A stretch of DNA of 64,000 nt. It comes from Streptomyces sp. NBC_00461 (GTDB lineage: Bacteria; Actinomycetota; Actinomycetes; Streptomycetales; Streptomycetaceae). How positions within the stretch are numbered: position 1 is the first letter of the stretch; each line of letters starts with the position of its first letter. The notes below the pieces were generated by a model, which did not search any database, was not told the origin of the DNA, and saw only the letters and a list, made by a program, of their open reading frames with translations. The DNA is taken from assembly GCF_036013935.1 (NCBI RefSeq), contig NZ_CP107902.1, positions 4,497,001 through 4,561,000 on the forward strand. Reading direction: 5' to 3'. Position numbers and translations under genes: made by a program. This document shows, piece after piece, positions 43,187 through 51,389 of this stretch.

Positions 43187-44137
43187 GTGATTCTCACGGT
43201 CACGCTGAACACCGCCCTCGACATCACGTATCGCGTACCGGCGCTCAAGCCGCACGCCTCCCACCGGGTCACCGAGGTCACGGAACGGCCCGGCGGGAAA
43301 GGCCTGAACGTGGCCCGCGTGCTGGCGGCCCTGGGGCACGAGGTGACGGTCACCGGCTTCACGGGCGGCGCCACCGGGCGCGCCGTGCAGGAGCAACTCA
43401 CCGCCGTACCGCGGCTGGTGGACGCCCTCGTCCCGGTCACCGGAGCCAGCCGCCGCACGATCGCCGTGGCCGACGAACGGACCGGCGACACCACGCAGCT
43501 CAACGAACCCGGCCCGACCATCGGCCCCGCCGAGTGGACCGCCTTCCAGGAGGCCTACGAGGATCTGCTCGCGTCGGTGTCCGCGGTGGCCCTGTGCGGC
43601 AGCCTGCCGCCGGGGGTCCCGGTGGGCGCGTACGCCGGGCTGATACGGACGGCGCGGTCGGCCGGGGTGCCCGTGCTCCTGGACACCAGCGGGGAGCCTC
43701 TGCGCCGCGGGGTCGCCGCCCGCCCGGACATCGTCAAGCCGAACGCCGACGAACTGGCCGAACTCACCGGCTCCCACGAGCCGTTGCGCGGGGCGCAGGA
43801 CGCCCGCCGCCGAGGCGCCCACGCCGTCGTCGCCTCCCTCGGCGCGAACGGCCTCCTGGCGGTGACCCCCGAGGGCCGCTGGCACGCCACCCCACCCGCC
43901 CACCTCCACGGCAACCCGACCGGCGCGGGCGACTCGGCGGTGGCGGGCCTGCTCTCGGGCCTGGTCGAGAACCTGCCCTGGCCGGACCGCCTGTCCCGCG
44001 CGGTGGCCCTGTCGGCGGCGACCGTACTGGCGCCGGTGGCAGGGGAGTTCGACCCCGCGGCCTACGAGGACGTGGTGGGGCGGGTGGCGGTCAACGGGCG
44101 GGTCAGTGCGGCCCAGGGGGCGTCCCCTAGTTCTTGA
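43187..44137 (+). CDS. PfkB-family sugar kinase (1-phosphofructokinase / tagatose-6-P kinase type)
   Basis: 316 residues. N-terminal ILTVTLNTALDITYRV and RPGGKGLNVARVLAALGHEV are typical of the 1-phosphofructokinase subfamily. The anion-hole and catalytic motif NPTGAGDSAVAGLLSGL (~239-255) is intact. Phosphorylates a sugar phosphate; fructose-1-P or tagatose-6-P are the likely options, and context with nagKA cannot decide. GTG 43187 has GGGAGGT 8 nt upstream. Its 3' end overlaps the convergent gene by 11 bp. Confidence 0.9.
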   Translation: MILTVTLNTALDITYRVPALKPHASHRVTEVTERPGGKGLNVARVLAALGHEVTVTGFTGGATGRAVQEQLTAVPRLVDALVPVTGASRRTIAVADERTGDTTQLNEPGPTIGPAEWTAFQEAYEDLLASVSAVALCGSLPPGVPVGAYAGLIRTARSAGVPVLLDTSGEPLRRGVAARPDIVKPNADELAELTGSHEPLRGAQDARRRGAHAVVASLGANGLLAVTPEGRWHATPPAHLHGNPTGAGDSAVAGLLSGLVENLPWPDRLSRAVALSAATVLAPVAGEFDPAAYEDVVGRVAVNGRVSAAQGASPSS

Positions 44138-45068
44138 CCTGGCCCTTCTTCACATACAGCTGGTCCAGCAGGACGTTGCACTTGTCGCCGTCCTGGCAGG
44201 TCAGGGTGAAGGTGTTCGAGCCCTTCTTGAGCGTGGGCCACGCGTAGGTCTTCGTCCAGCCCTTGGTGAAGTCACCGTCCGCGGCGTGCGCGAAGTTGCC
44301 CAGGTTGTACTTGTTGCCGAAGGGCTTGCCGTTCACCAGGAGCGTCATCGACTGGTCCTGGCCGGGGACGCTGTAGTGCGCGAAGAGCGTGTAGGCGCCG
44401 GCCTCGGGAATGTCGTCGACGGTCCAGGTGACCGAGGCGCCGACATTGTTGAGGTTGCCGACATACGAGCCGCCGTCGGACTGGGCACCCTCGACGTCCG
44501 ACACCACACTCGCCCCGCCGCCCAGCTGAACGTCCTTCGCGTCCGTCTTCGGCAGGTCCGCCGCCGCGCTGGCGCTCGCCGTCCGGCTGGGCTTGGAGTT
44601 CTGCGAGGTGGACGGGCTGGGCGAGACGTCGTCGCTCGCCTTGTCGTCCGAGTTGCCGTTCATCATCGCCACACCGATACCGATCACGACCGCGGCGACC
44701 ACCGCGACCGCGCCGATCAGCAGGCCCTTGGTGTTGGGGCCGCGGCGGCCGCCGCCACCGCCGGGCATCGGGTGCTGGGTGGTGGGAGCCCCGCCGGGGA
44801 GCATCTCCGGCGCCGCGTAGTGGGCGTTCGGCTGGCCGTACGCGCCCTGCTGCTGCGGAACCTGGCCGTAGGCGGCCGTCTGCTGGGGCTGGGCCGGCTG
44901 GCCGTACTGTCGCTGGCCGACGGCGCGCACGCGGTTGACGGAGCCCGGGTAGCCGTAGCCGCCGCCACCGGACGGCGGCTGGGCTCCATTGGCCTGCCCG
45001 TCGGCGTAGAGGTAGCCGAACGGGTCGTCGTCCTCGGGCGTACTGGCGCCGTTGTTGCCGGACGTCAT
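44127..45068 (-). CDS. membrane-anchored protein with C-terminal carbohydrate-binding (CBM35-like) domain
   Basis: 313 residues from ATG 45068 (GAGGAG 9 nt upstream). A cytoplasmic low-complexity N-terminus rich in Gly, Pro, Gln and Tyr (~1-110) precedes one membrane segment (LLIGAVAVVAAVVIGIGVAM, ~117-136). A Ser/Thr-rich linker follows, then a beta-sandwich domain (~190-313: ASVTWTVDDIPEAGAYTLFA, SMTLLVNGKPFG, TFTLTCQDGDKCNVLLDQLY). The single-pass type-II layout suggests a cell-wall sugar sensor or anchor. Function unproven. Confidence 0.82.
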   Translation of the reverse strand: MTSGNNGASTPEDDDPFGYLYADGQANGAQPPSGGGGYGYPGSVNRVRAVGQRQYGQPAQPQQTAAYGQVPQQQGAYGQPNAHYAAPEMLPGGAPTTQHPMPGGGGGRRGPNTKGLLIGAVAVVAAVVIGIGVAMMNGNSDDKASDDVSPSPSTSQNSKPSRTASASAAADLPKTDAKDVQLGGGASVVSDVEGAQSDGGSYVGNLNNVGASVTWTVDDIPEAGAYTLFAHYSVPGQDQSMTLLVNGKPFGNKYNLGNFAHAADGDFTKGWTKTYAWPTLKKGSNTFTLTCQDGDKCNVLLDQLYVKKGQVKN

Positions 45069-45198
45069 CCCTTGGTACTCCTCAGCGGTGCGGGTCGGTG
45101 CGATACGTGGGGTCAGAATGGCGAGCCTACCCGCTCGCGATGGCCCAAACAGGTGACTCGGATCGCATCGGCACACGCCCGGCTCGCTGACCTGGAAA

Positions 45199-46857
45199 TC
45201 AACCCGCGCGTCTGTGCTGTTTGGGACGAGATCGTTTCTCTACGTACATGCGCTCGTCGGCGGACTTCAACACTTCGTCCGCAGTCATGCCGCAGTGAGC
45301 CCACCCGATACCGAAGCTGGCGCCCACGCGCATGGCGCGGCCGTCGACCCGGATGGGCTGGATGATCTCGTTGCGCAGGCGAACGGCGAGGTCCTGGGCG
45401 TCGGCCTTGCCGAGCCCGTCGGCCAGCACCACGAACTCGTCACCGCCGAGCCGCGCCACCGTGTCACCGTCGCGCACCTGCCGCGACAGCCGCCGGGCGA
45501 CCTCGATGAGAACCGCGTCACCCGCGTTGTGCCCGAACCGGTCGTTGATCGACTTGAAGCCGTCGAGGTCGCAGAAGAGGACCGCGAGCCCCTTGGTGCC
45601 GTCGTCGTGGTCGGCCGCGGGCGCGGCGGTGTGCACATGGTGGTCGTAGCCGTCGAAGACCTCTACACCACCGCCCGGCCGGAAGTCGAAGCCGTGGCCG
45701 TTCGCGTCGAAGGCGGGGTGGCCGTAGGCCGCGTCCAGGGACTCCAGGGCGCCCGGGTGGCTGGAGCGCTGACAGAGCCGGGAGGAGAGGCGGGAGCGCA
45801 GCTCGGCGGAGTTCGGCAGGCCGGTGAGGGAGTCGTGGGACGCGCGGTGGGCGAGCTGCAGCTCACGGCGCTTGCGGTCCTCTATGTCCTCGACGTGGGT
45901 CAGCAGGAACCGGGGGCCGTCGGCGGCGTCCGCGACCACGCTGTTGCGCAGCGACACCCACACGTACGTCCCGTCGCGGCGGCCCAGGCGCAGTTCCGCG
46001 CGCCCGCCCTCGGCGGAGGTCCGCAGCAGCGTGCCGACGTCCTCGGGGTGGACGAGGTCCGAGAACGCGTAGCGGCGCATCGCGGAGGCGGGGCGGCCCA
46101 GCAGACGGCACAGGGCGTCGTTCGTCCGCAGGATCCGGCCGTGCTGGTCGCCGCCCATCTCGGCGATGGCCATGCCGGAGGGGGCGTACTCGAAGGCCTG
46201 CCGGAAGCTTTCCTCACTGGCGCGCAGGGCTTGTTGCTCCCTTTCGAGCCTGACCAGTGCGCGCTGCATGTTGGCACGTAGACGCGCGTTGCTGATCGCG
46301 ATCGCGGCCTGGAACGCGTACATCTGGAGCGCTTCGCGACCCCATGCGCCCGGCCGCCGGCCGTTGCGCGGCCGGTCCACGGACAGGACGCCGATCAGTT
46401 CACCGCAGGAGCCGCCCGGCGCGGCGGGCGTGTGCATGGGGGCGAAGAGCCGGTCGGAGGGGTGCCACTCGTCCTCGAAGCGGGGCGCGGGCCCGTCGGT
46501 GTACCACTGCGGGACGTCGTCGTCGTCGAGGATCCAGCCCTCGGTGTGCGGTATGAAGACCAGGTCACCCCAGTGTTCGCCCATGCCCAGCCGACGGTCC
46601 CAGGACTCGCGCGAGCCGGCCCGGCCGGTGATGAGCGCCTCCGCGGCCGCGTTCCCGGAGAAGGCGGCGACCACGAGGTCGCCGTCGGGGCGGACGAGGT
46701 TGACGCACGCCAGCTCATAGCCGAGGCCCTTGACCACGCCGTCCGCGACGGTCTGCAGCGTGTCCGCCAGGCTGCGGGCCGTGTTCATGTCAGCCATGAC
46801 CTGGTGCAGTTGCCGCAGGGTCGCAAGACGGACGTAGGGCTCTGACTCGGTCTCCAT
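45199..46857 (-). CDS. cdgB: GAF-PAS-GGDEF diguanylate cyclase
   Basis: 552 residues from ATG 46857 (GGGAGGG upstream). GAF domain ~20-190, PAS/PAC ~215-325, GGDEF ~335-545. The active site is GGDEF (471-475) and the inhibitory I-site RDGD (462-465) lies five residues before it, so a feedback-controlled active cyclase is expected. A ~60-residue low-complexity insertion (363-420) splits the GGDEF domain after LTGLPNS. The architecture matches CdgB of S. coelicolor, a BldD target affecting development. No EAL domain. A BldD-type box lies ~103 bp upstream. Confidence 0.93.
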   Translation of the reverse strand: METESEPYVRLATLRQLHQVMADMNTARSLADTLQTVADGVVKGLGYELACVNLVRPDGDLVVAAFSGNAAAEALITGRAGSRESWDRRLGMGEHWGDLVFIPHTEGWILDDDDVPQWYTDGPAPRFEDEWHPSDRLFAPMHTPAAPGGSCGELIGVLSVDRPRNGRRPGAWGREALQMYAFQAAIAISNARLRANMQRALVRLEREQQALRASEESFRQAFEYAPSGMAIAEMGGDQHGRILRTNDALCRLLGRPASAMRRYAFSDLVHPEDVGTLLRTSAEGGRAELRLGRRDGTYVWVSLRNSVVADAADGPRFLLTHVEDIEDRKRRELQLAHRASHDSLTGLPNSAELRSRLSSRLCQRSSHPGALESLDAAYGHPAFDANGHGFDFRPGGGVEVFDGYDHHVHTAAPAADHDDGTKGLAVLFCDLDGFKSINDRFGHNAGDAVLIEVARRLSRQVRDGDTVARLGGDEFVVLADGLGKADAQDLAVRLRNEIIQPIRVDGRAMRVGASFGIGWAHCGMTADEVLKSADERMYVEKRSRPKQHRRAG

Positions 46858-46959
46858 GCTCGCCCTCCCCCCGAGTACCTCGCAGCGAATCAAGGGTTCT
46901 CATCGGCGTATCGTTCTGGCAGCTTCCCAGCCACTGAATCACAGCGCGCTGCCCACTCG

Positions 46960-46972
46960 GTACACAGGGTCA
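46960..46972 (-). promoter_or_regulatory. BldD box upstream of cdgB
   Basis: On the minus strand TGACCCTGTGTAC matches the BldD consensus TnACnC(A/T)GnGTnA at 8 of 9 specified positions (only the last differs), about 103 bp upstream of the cdgB start. BldD with c-di-GMP represses cdgB in S. coelicolor. Confidence 0.65.
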
Positions 46973-46987
46973 ACAATTAGTGGCCCT

Positions 46988-47003
46988 TGTGACTCAAGTC
47001 ACA
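46988..47003. promoter_or_regulatory. palindrome in the cdgB upstream region
   Basis: TGTGACT-CA-AGTCACA has perfect 7-bp arms. It resembles CRP/FNR-type operators and lies 16 bp from the BldD box in the otherwise gene-free interval 46858-47218. The binding protein is unknown. Confidence 0.45.
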
Positions 47004-47218
47004 GCTAAAGATGAGCAATTGAGTGGTGTTTCTGCGTTCTCCCTGTGCGTTTACTGAACGCAAACTTTGTGGGTTTGTGGAGATGCCGAACGAGGCTACG
47101 CCGGGATACCGGCAAGGACCGGGAAAGATGCGTCGGCGAACTCCGTCGGTGGTCCTAGGTCCGGTCTCCGCCCCGGGCCCGATGCGGTCCGTGCGGGGCG
47201 GACATTAGCGTCTCCGGC

Positions 47219-47803
47219 GTGCCGAACACTCCTGCTGCCACGTTCCCGATCACTGCTCCGCGCACCTCCGGGCATGCTGAGGGGGTGAGCAACGACGAGT
47301 TCCGCGCAGCCATGTCCCGGCTGGCCGCGGGCGTGGTCCTGGTGACCGCGCAGGAGCCCTCCCTCGACCCGGACGACCCGTCCGCGCCGGACGGCGAGGA
47401 CGTCGGCATGACGGCCACCTCCTTCATGTCGGTCTCCCTGGACCCGCCGTTGGTCCTGGTCAGCCTGCGCGAGGGCTCCCGCATGGACGACCTGCTCGAC
47501 GAGCAGCCACGGTGGGCGGTCTCGGTCCTCTCCGAGAGCCAGCGCCACATCGCCGGCCGCTTCGCCATGAAGGGCCGCATCAGCGACCGGCTGCTCTTCG
47601 AGGACATCCCGTACGCCCGCGGCAAGGCGTCCGGCGCGCCCCTGGTGGGCGGCGCCCTGGCCACCCTGGAATGCCAGACGGAACAGCGGGTGCGGGCCGG
47701 GGACCACACGCTGGTGATCGGGCGGGTACTGACGGCCGGGGTGCCCAGCGCGGACGGCGGTCCGCTGACGTACTTCCGGGGCCGATACCGGCAGTTGGGC
47801 TGA
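47219..47803 (+). CDS. flavin reductase family (FMN-binding split-barrel) protein
   Basis: 194 residues from GTG 47219, supported by TAGCGT (47206-47211) ending 7 bases upstream, which implies a leaderless transcript; GTG 47285 is the alternative and would remove an unconserved N-terminus. Split-barrel blocks: RAAMSRLAAGVVLVTAQEPS, GMTATSFMSVSLDPPLVLVS, WAVSVLSESQRHIAGRFA, and HTLVIGRVLTAGV. It probably supplies reduced FMN or FAD to a partner monooxygenase, which is not nearby. Confidence 0.88.
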   Translation: MPNTPAATFPITAPRTSGHAEGVSNDEFRAAMSRLAAGVVLVTAQEPSLDPDDPSAPDGEDVGMTATSFMSVSLDPPLVLVSLREGSRMDDLLDEQPRWAVSVLSESQRHIAGRFAMKGRISDRLLFEDIPYARGKASGAPLVGGALATLECQTEQRVRAGDHTLVIGRVLTAGVPSADGGPLTYFRGRYRQLG

Positions 47804-47852
47804 CCTGGTAATTCCGTGGCCCGCGCGCGTGCCGAGTCCCTAAGGTGCGCAG

Positions 47853-48353
47853 ATGACTACGACGACGCCGACGGCTCGACTCGAAGGGGTCACGCCGGCA
47901 CCCCGACTCGAAGAGATCACGCCCCGGAACTTCGAGGCCGCGACGGGAATTCAGGTCCGGCCGGAGCAGGAGTTCGCCGTCTCCCCGGTGATGAAGTCCC
48001 TCGCGGAGGCATACGTTCATCCCGCCGGGGTCGCCTGGCCGCGTCTGATCGTCGACGGCGGCCGCCCGGTCGGTTTCCTGATGGCCTTCTTCGACATCGA
48101 CTGGAAACAGGACGGCACCCTCCACCGCTCCGGTCTGTGGCGGCTGAACATCGCCGCCGGTGAACAGGGCCGCGGATACGGCCGCTTCGCCGTCGAGTCC
48201 GTGGCGGCCGAGATCCGGCGCCGGGGCGGCAAGCAGCTGTACGTCACCTGGCACCCCGAGCCGAACGGTCCGGAGGAGTTCTATCTGAAGCTCGGCTTCC
48301 GAGACACCGGCGAGCTGAGCGGCGGCGAGACGGTCGGCGTACTGGATCTCTAG
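47853..48353 (+). CDS. GNAT-family N-acetyltransferase
   Basis: 166 residues. LEEITPRNFEAATGIQVRPE at the N-terminus resembles spermine/spermidine acetyltransferase-like actinobacterial GNATs. The acetyl-CoA loop is LWRLNIAAGEQGRGYGRFAV (~102-121), and VTWHPEPNGPEEFYLKLGF completes the fold. Substrate unknown. TAAGGT (47841-47846) ends 6 bases before ATG 47853, so the transcript may be leaderless. Confidence 0.88.
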   Translation: MTTTTPTARLEGVTPAPRLEEITPRNFEAATGIQVRPEQEFAVSPVMKSLAEAYVHPAGVAWPRLIVDGGRPVGFLMAFFDIDWKQDGTLHRSGLWRLNIAAGEQGRGYGRFAVESVAAEIRRRGGKQLYVTWHPEPNGPEEFYLKLGFRDTGELSGGETVGVLDL

Positions 48354-48387
48354 ACCACCTCAAGTCCAGACCCCCTCCAGACCCCCT

Positions 48388-49308
48388 CTAGACCAGGCTC
48401 ACATCGAGCCGGGCCACCCGCTCGGGGTCCGTCACGATCTCGATGACGGCGATCCGCTCCCCGACGAACGTGAAGCTCAGCGCACGGTCCAGGCGCCCCT
48501 CCAGGAACACCGCGAGACCCGTGGCACCGCCCACCAGAGCGGGCCTCGACACGTACGCGAAGTGCGCGAAGCTCGACGCGCCCCTCGCCACGGCCTGCGC
48601 GCCCGTGGTCACGCCGACGTCGGTGCGCGCGACGACGTCCGGGTCGAGCAGCTCGACCAGCGCCTCGAAGTCGCCCTCCCGCGCGGCCGACAGGAACGCG
48701 TCCACGACCTCACGCTGCCGCACCAGGTCCGCGTCCGGGGCGTCGGCGCCCTGCACCCGGCGCCGCGCCCGGCTGGCCAGCTGCCGCGCCGCCACCGGAC
48801 TGCGCCCCACGATGTCCCCGACCTCCTCGTACGACACCGCGAACAGGTCGTGCAGCACGAACGCCAGCCGCTCCGCGGGCGACAGCGCCTCAAGCACGAC
48901 CAGCAGGGCGACGCCCACGGAGTCAGCCAGCAGCGCGTCCTGCTCGGGGTCGGGGGCGGCGGCGTCCGGCACGCGCGCGGTGACACCCGACGGCTCCAGC
49001 GGCTCCAGTGGCTCCTCCGCGCGCGACTTGCGGGAGCGCAGCATGTCCAGGCAGACCCGGCCGACCACCGTCGTCAGCCAGCCCCCGAGGTTGTCCACCT
49101 GCCGGGTGTCGGAACGGCTGAGCCGGAACCAGGCCTCCTGCACCGCGTCGTCGGCCTCGGCGGACGAGCCGAGCATGCGGTAGGCGACGGCCCGCAAATG
49201 ACTTCGATGCGATTCGAATCGCCGCGCGAGAAATTCGCTCTCCGCCGCCTCAGCCGCCTCAGCCGCTTTCCGCGGGCCGTCCTCGGCGGGAATTCCGTTC
49301 TCGTTCAT
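48388..49308 (-). CDS. ECF sigma factor with C-terminal SnoaL-like domain
   Basis: 306 residues from ATG 49308 (GAGGAG 8 nt upstream). Region 2 is FESHRSHLRAVAYRMLGSSA then EADDAVQEAWFRL; region 4 is LSPAERLAFVLHDLFAVSYE then EVGDIVGRSPVAARQLASRA. Residues ~195-306 form a SnoaL/NTF2-like domain (VVDAFLSAAREGDFEALVEL), as in SigJ/ECF41-type factors where it tunes activity in place of an anti-sigma factor. The linker lacks the WLPEP motif of ECF41, so it belongs to a related group. No anti-sigma gene is adjacent. Confidence 0.9.
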   Translation of the reverse strand: MNENGIPAEDGPRKAAEAAEAAESEFLARRFESHRSHLRAVAYRMLGSSAEADDAVQEAWFRLSRSDTRQVDNLGGWLTTVVGRVCLDMLRSRKSRAEEPLEPLEPSGVTARVPDAAAPDPEQDALLADSVGVALLVVLEALSPAERLAFVLHDLFAVSYEEVGDIVGRSPVAARQLASRARRRVQGADAPDADLVRQREVVDAFLSAAREGDFEALVELLDPDVVARTDVGVTTGAQAVARGASSFAHFAYVSRPALVGGATGLAVFLEGRLDRALSFTFVGERIAVIEIVTDPERVARLDVSLV

Positions 49309-49467
49309 CGCCACAGCTCCTCGCACGCCGGTCCCTTGTCGATGACTTGACGGACGGGCCGCCGAGGATGTGACAAAGGACGTTCTACGACTGACGTTCC
49401 ACGACTGACGTTCTGGCAGTTGTTCTACGGCAGCGCAGCCGGCGTCGCTTTCTCGACGCGGGCGGTC

Positions 49468-49905
49468 TCAGCCCCAGTCCCGGCCCTGCCGCCCCCGCTT
49501 CGTGTCGGAGCGCTGCTTCTTCTCCCGCAGCCGTCGCTCATTGATCCCCCGGGGAATCCGGGTCGGCCTGCGCGGTTTGGGCGGCGGTGCGGTGGCCTCG
49601 GCGAGGAGGGCGGCGAGCCGCACCGCGGCGGTCTCGCGGTTGCGCCACTGGGAGCGGTGCTCGGAGGAACGGACGGTGACGACGCCGTCGACGAGCCGGC
49701 CGGCCAGCCGCTCCAGCGCGCGTCGCTTCCACACCTCGGGCAGCGCCTCGGTCTTCGCCAGGTCGAAGCGCAGCTCCACCTGCGAGTCACTGGTGTTGAC
49801 GTGCTGCCCGCCAGGCCCCGACGACCGCGAGAAACGCCACAGGAGCTCGGCCTCGGGGAGGGAGACGGAGCCGCGGATGGGATAGGGACCGGACATGCCG
49901 TCCAT
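49468..49905 (-). CDS. arfB: ArfB-type peptidyl-tRNA hydrolase (ribosome rescue)
   Basis: 145 residues. The catalytic GGQ motif is in RFSRSSGPGGQHVNTSDSQ (~24-42), and a basic C-terminal tail (PKPRRPTRIPRGINERRLRE, KKQRSDTKRGRQGRD) fits entry into an empty mRNA channel. Releases peptides from ribosomes stalled without a stop codon. The start is ATG 49905 or ATG 49896 (MSGPYP); neither has a clear ribosome site. Confidence 0.93.
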   Translation of the reverse strand: MDGMSGPYPIRGSVSLPEAELLWRFSRSSGPGGQHVNTSDSQVELRFDLAKTEALPEVWKRRALERLAGRLVDGVVTVRSSEHRSQWRNRETAAVRLAALLAEATAPPPKPRRPTRIPRGINERRLREKKQRSDTKRGRQGRDWG

Positions 49906-49996
49906 GGTCGCTCGGCTGTCCGGTCCACGTCACCCGAATATCTCAGGTAAAGAAAGTAAAGAGACACGGGCGGACGGGGAACCTCTGGTACCACTC

Positions 49997-50024
49997 TTGG
50001 CGTTCATAGAGGTACCGGTAGCTT
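49997..50024 (+). promoter_or_regulatory. candidate terD promoter
   Basis: TTGGCG (49997-50002) and TAGCTT (50019-50024) with a 16-bp spacer give a ~45-nt leader before terD. Confidence 0.4.
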
Positions 50025-50073
50025 CGTCTCCAGTACGAAGCCCGTACGCAACGAGGGAAGGGACTCCCAAACC

Positions 50074-50649
50074 ATGGCTGTAAGCCTGTCCAAGGGTGGC
50101 AACGTCTCGCTCACCAAGGAGGCTCCGGGCCTGACCGCCGTCACCGTGGGCCTCGGCTGGGACGTCCGCACCACCACCGGAACGGACTTCGACCTCGACG
50201 CCTCCGCGATCGCGGTCAACACTCAGGGCAAGGTCTTCTCGGACGGCCACTTCGTCTTCTTCAACAACAAGCAGACCCCGGACAACACGATCGTCCACAC
50301 CGGTGACAACCGCACCGGCGAGGGCGAGGGCGACGACGAGGCGATCCAGGTCAACCTCGCCGGCCTCCCGGCCGACATCGACAAGATCGTCTTCCCGGTC
50401 TCGATCTACGACGCCGAGAACCGCTCGCAGAACTTCGGCCAGGTCCGCAACGCCTACATCCGCATCCTCAACCAGGCCGGCGGCGCCGAGATCGCGCGCT
50501 ACGACCTCTCCGAGGACGCGGCGACGGAGACGGCCATGGTCTTCGGCGAGCTGTACCGCAACGGCGCGGAGTGGAAGTTCCGCGCGGTCGGCCAGGGCTA
50601 CGCCTCGGGCCTGGTGGGCATCGCCCAGGACTTCGGTGTGAACGTCTGA
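50074..50649 (+). CDS. terD: TerD-family tellurium-resistance/stress protein
   Basis: 191 residues, standard size. Calcium-binding TerD signatures: [80 protein letters not shown] and [20 protein letters not shown]. Members act in stress response and, in Streptomyces, differentiation. Ribosome site GAGGGAAGGG. A 14-bp hairpin terminator follows. Confidence 0.95.
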   Translation: MAVSLSKGGNVSLTKEAPGLTAVTVGLGWDVRTTTGTDFDLDASAIAVNTQGKVFSDGHFVFFNNKQTPDNTIVHTGDNRTGEGEGDDEAIQVNLAGLPADIDKIVFPVSIYDAENRSQNFGQVRNAYIRILNQAGGAEIARYDLSEDAATETAMVFGELYRNGAEWKFRAVGQGYASGLVGIAQDFGVNV

Positions 50650-50704
50650 CGCATGCCCGCGTGTACGTGTGACGCGTGACCGTCCGACGGTCGGCCACGC
50701 GGTG

Positions 50705-50736
50705 CGGAGCCCCCGGCCATCCGGCCGGGGGCTCCG
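50705..50736 (+). terminator. terD terminator
   Basis: CGGAGCCCCCGGCC (50705-50718) pairs perfectly with GGCCGGGGGCTCCG (50723-50736) around ATCC. Confidence 0.85.
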
Positions 50737-50780
50737 GCGTTCCCGGATGACAGACGCATCCGGGCGATAGGTTGCCCGAC

Positions 50781-51308
50781 GTGATCCTCACCGCCCTCCC
50801 CCTCACCCCCGACCACGACATCCCGGCCCCGCTCCTCACCGAACTCACCGCGCTCTACGCCTCCAACCGCGAGTTCCAGGCCCTCAGCGGTGACTTCCCG
50901 GACCCGGACGACATCCGCCCGGAGCAGGTGGCGGCCGCTTTGGCCGACGAGCTGGCGAATCCGGACGCCGAGGTGCTGCTCGCGCGCTCCGCAGGCCGGC
51001 TGGTGGGGGTCGCGATCACGCTCGCCGACCACCCCGATCCGGCCGACCCGGACCCGTGGATCGGGCTGCTGATGGTGGACGCGGGCGAGCACGGGCGAGG
51101 TCATGGGCGCCGGCTGGCCACGCTGGTCGAGGAGAGGTTCCGCGTGGCAGGCCGGGACGCCGTACGTCTCGCCGTACTCGACAACAATCCGAAGGGGCTC
51201 GCCTTCTGGACGGCGCTCGGGTACCGGGTGATCGGCCACCGCACGGACCTCCAACTGGGGCGTCCGTGCGCGGTGTTGCGCAAGGAGCTGCCCACCCCGG
51301 CCGCGTGA
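50781..51308 (+). CDS. GNAT-family N-acetyltransferase
   Basis: 175 residues from GTG 50781; TAGGTT (50768-50773) ends 7 bases upstream, suggesting a leaderless mRNA and arguing against the TTG at 50772. Fold blocks: LTELTALYASNREFQALSGD, LLARSAGRLVGVAITLADHP, IGLLMVDAGEHGRGHGRRLA (acetyl-CoA loop) and LAVLDNNPKGLAFWTALGYR. Substrate unknown. Confidence 0.88.
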   Translation: MILTALPLTPDHDIPAPLLTELTALYASNREFQALSGDFPDPDDIRPEQVAAALADELANPDAEVLLARSAGRLVGVAITLADHPDPADPDPWIGLLMVDAGEHGRGHGRRLATLVEERFRVAGRDAVRLAVLDNNPKGLAFWTALGYRVIGHRTDLQLGRPCAVLRKELPTPAA

Positions 51309-51389
51309 GCCGCCCCGCGACGGTGCACTGTGCCGACGTGGAGTGAACGACCTTGGCGCCGGGTGTGACCCGTCGTCGCCCCCGTCAGG

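Noticed and set aside
47023..47208. Small ORF in the cdgB upstream region
   Set aside because: No ribosome site, basic low-complexity translation, and it overlaps the flavin reductase promoter region.
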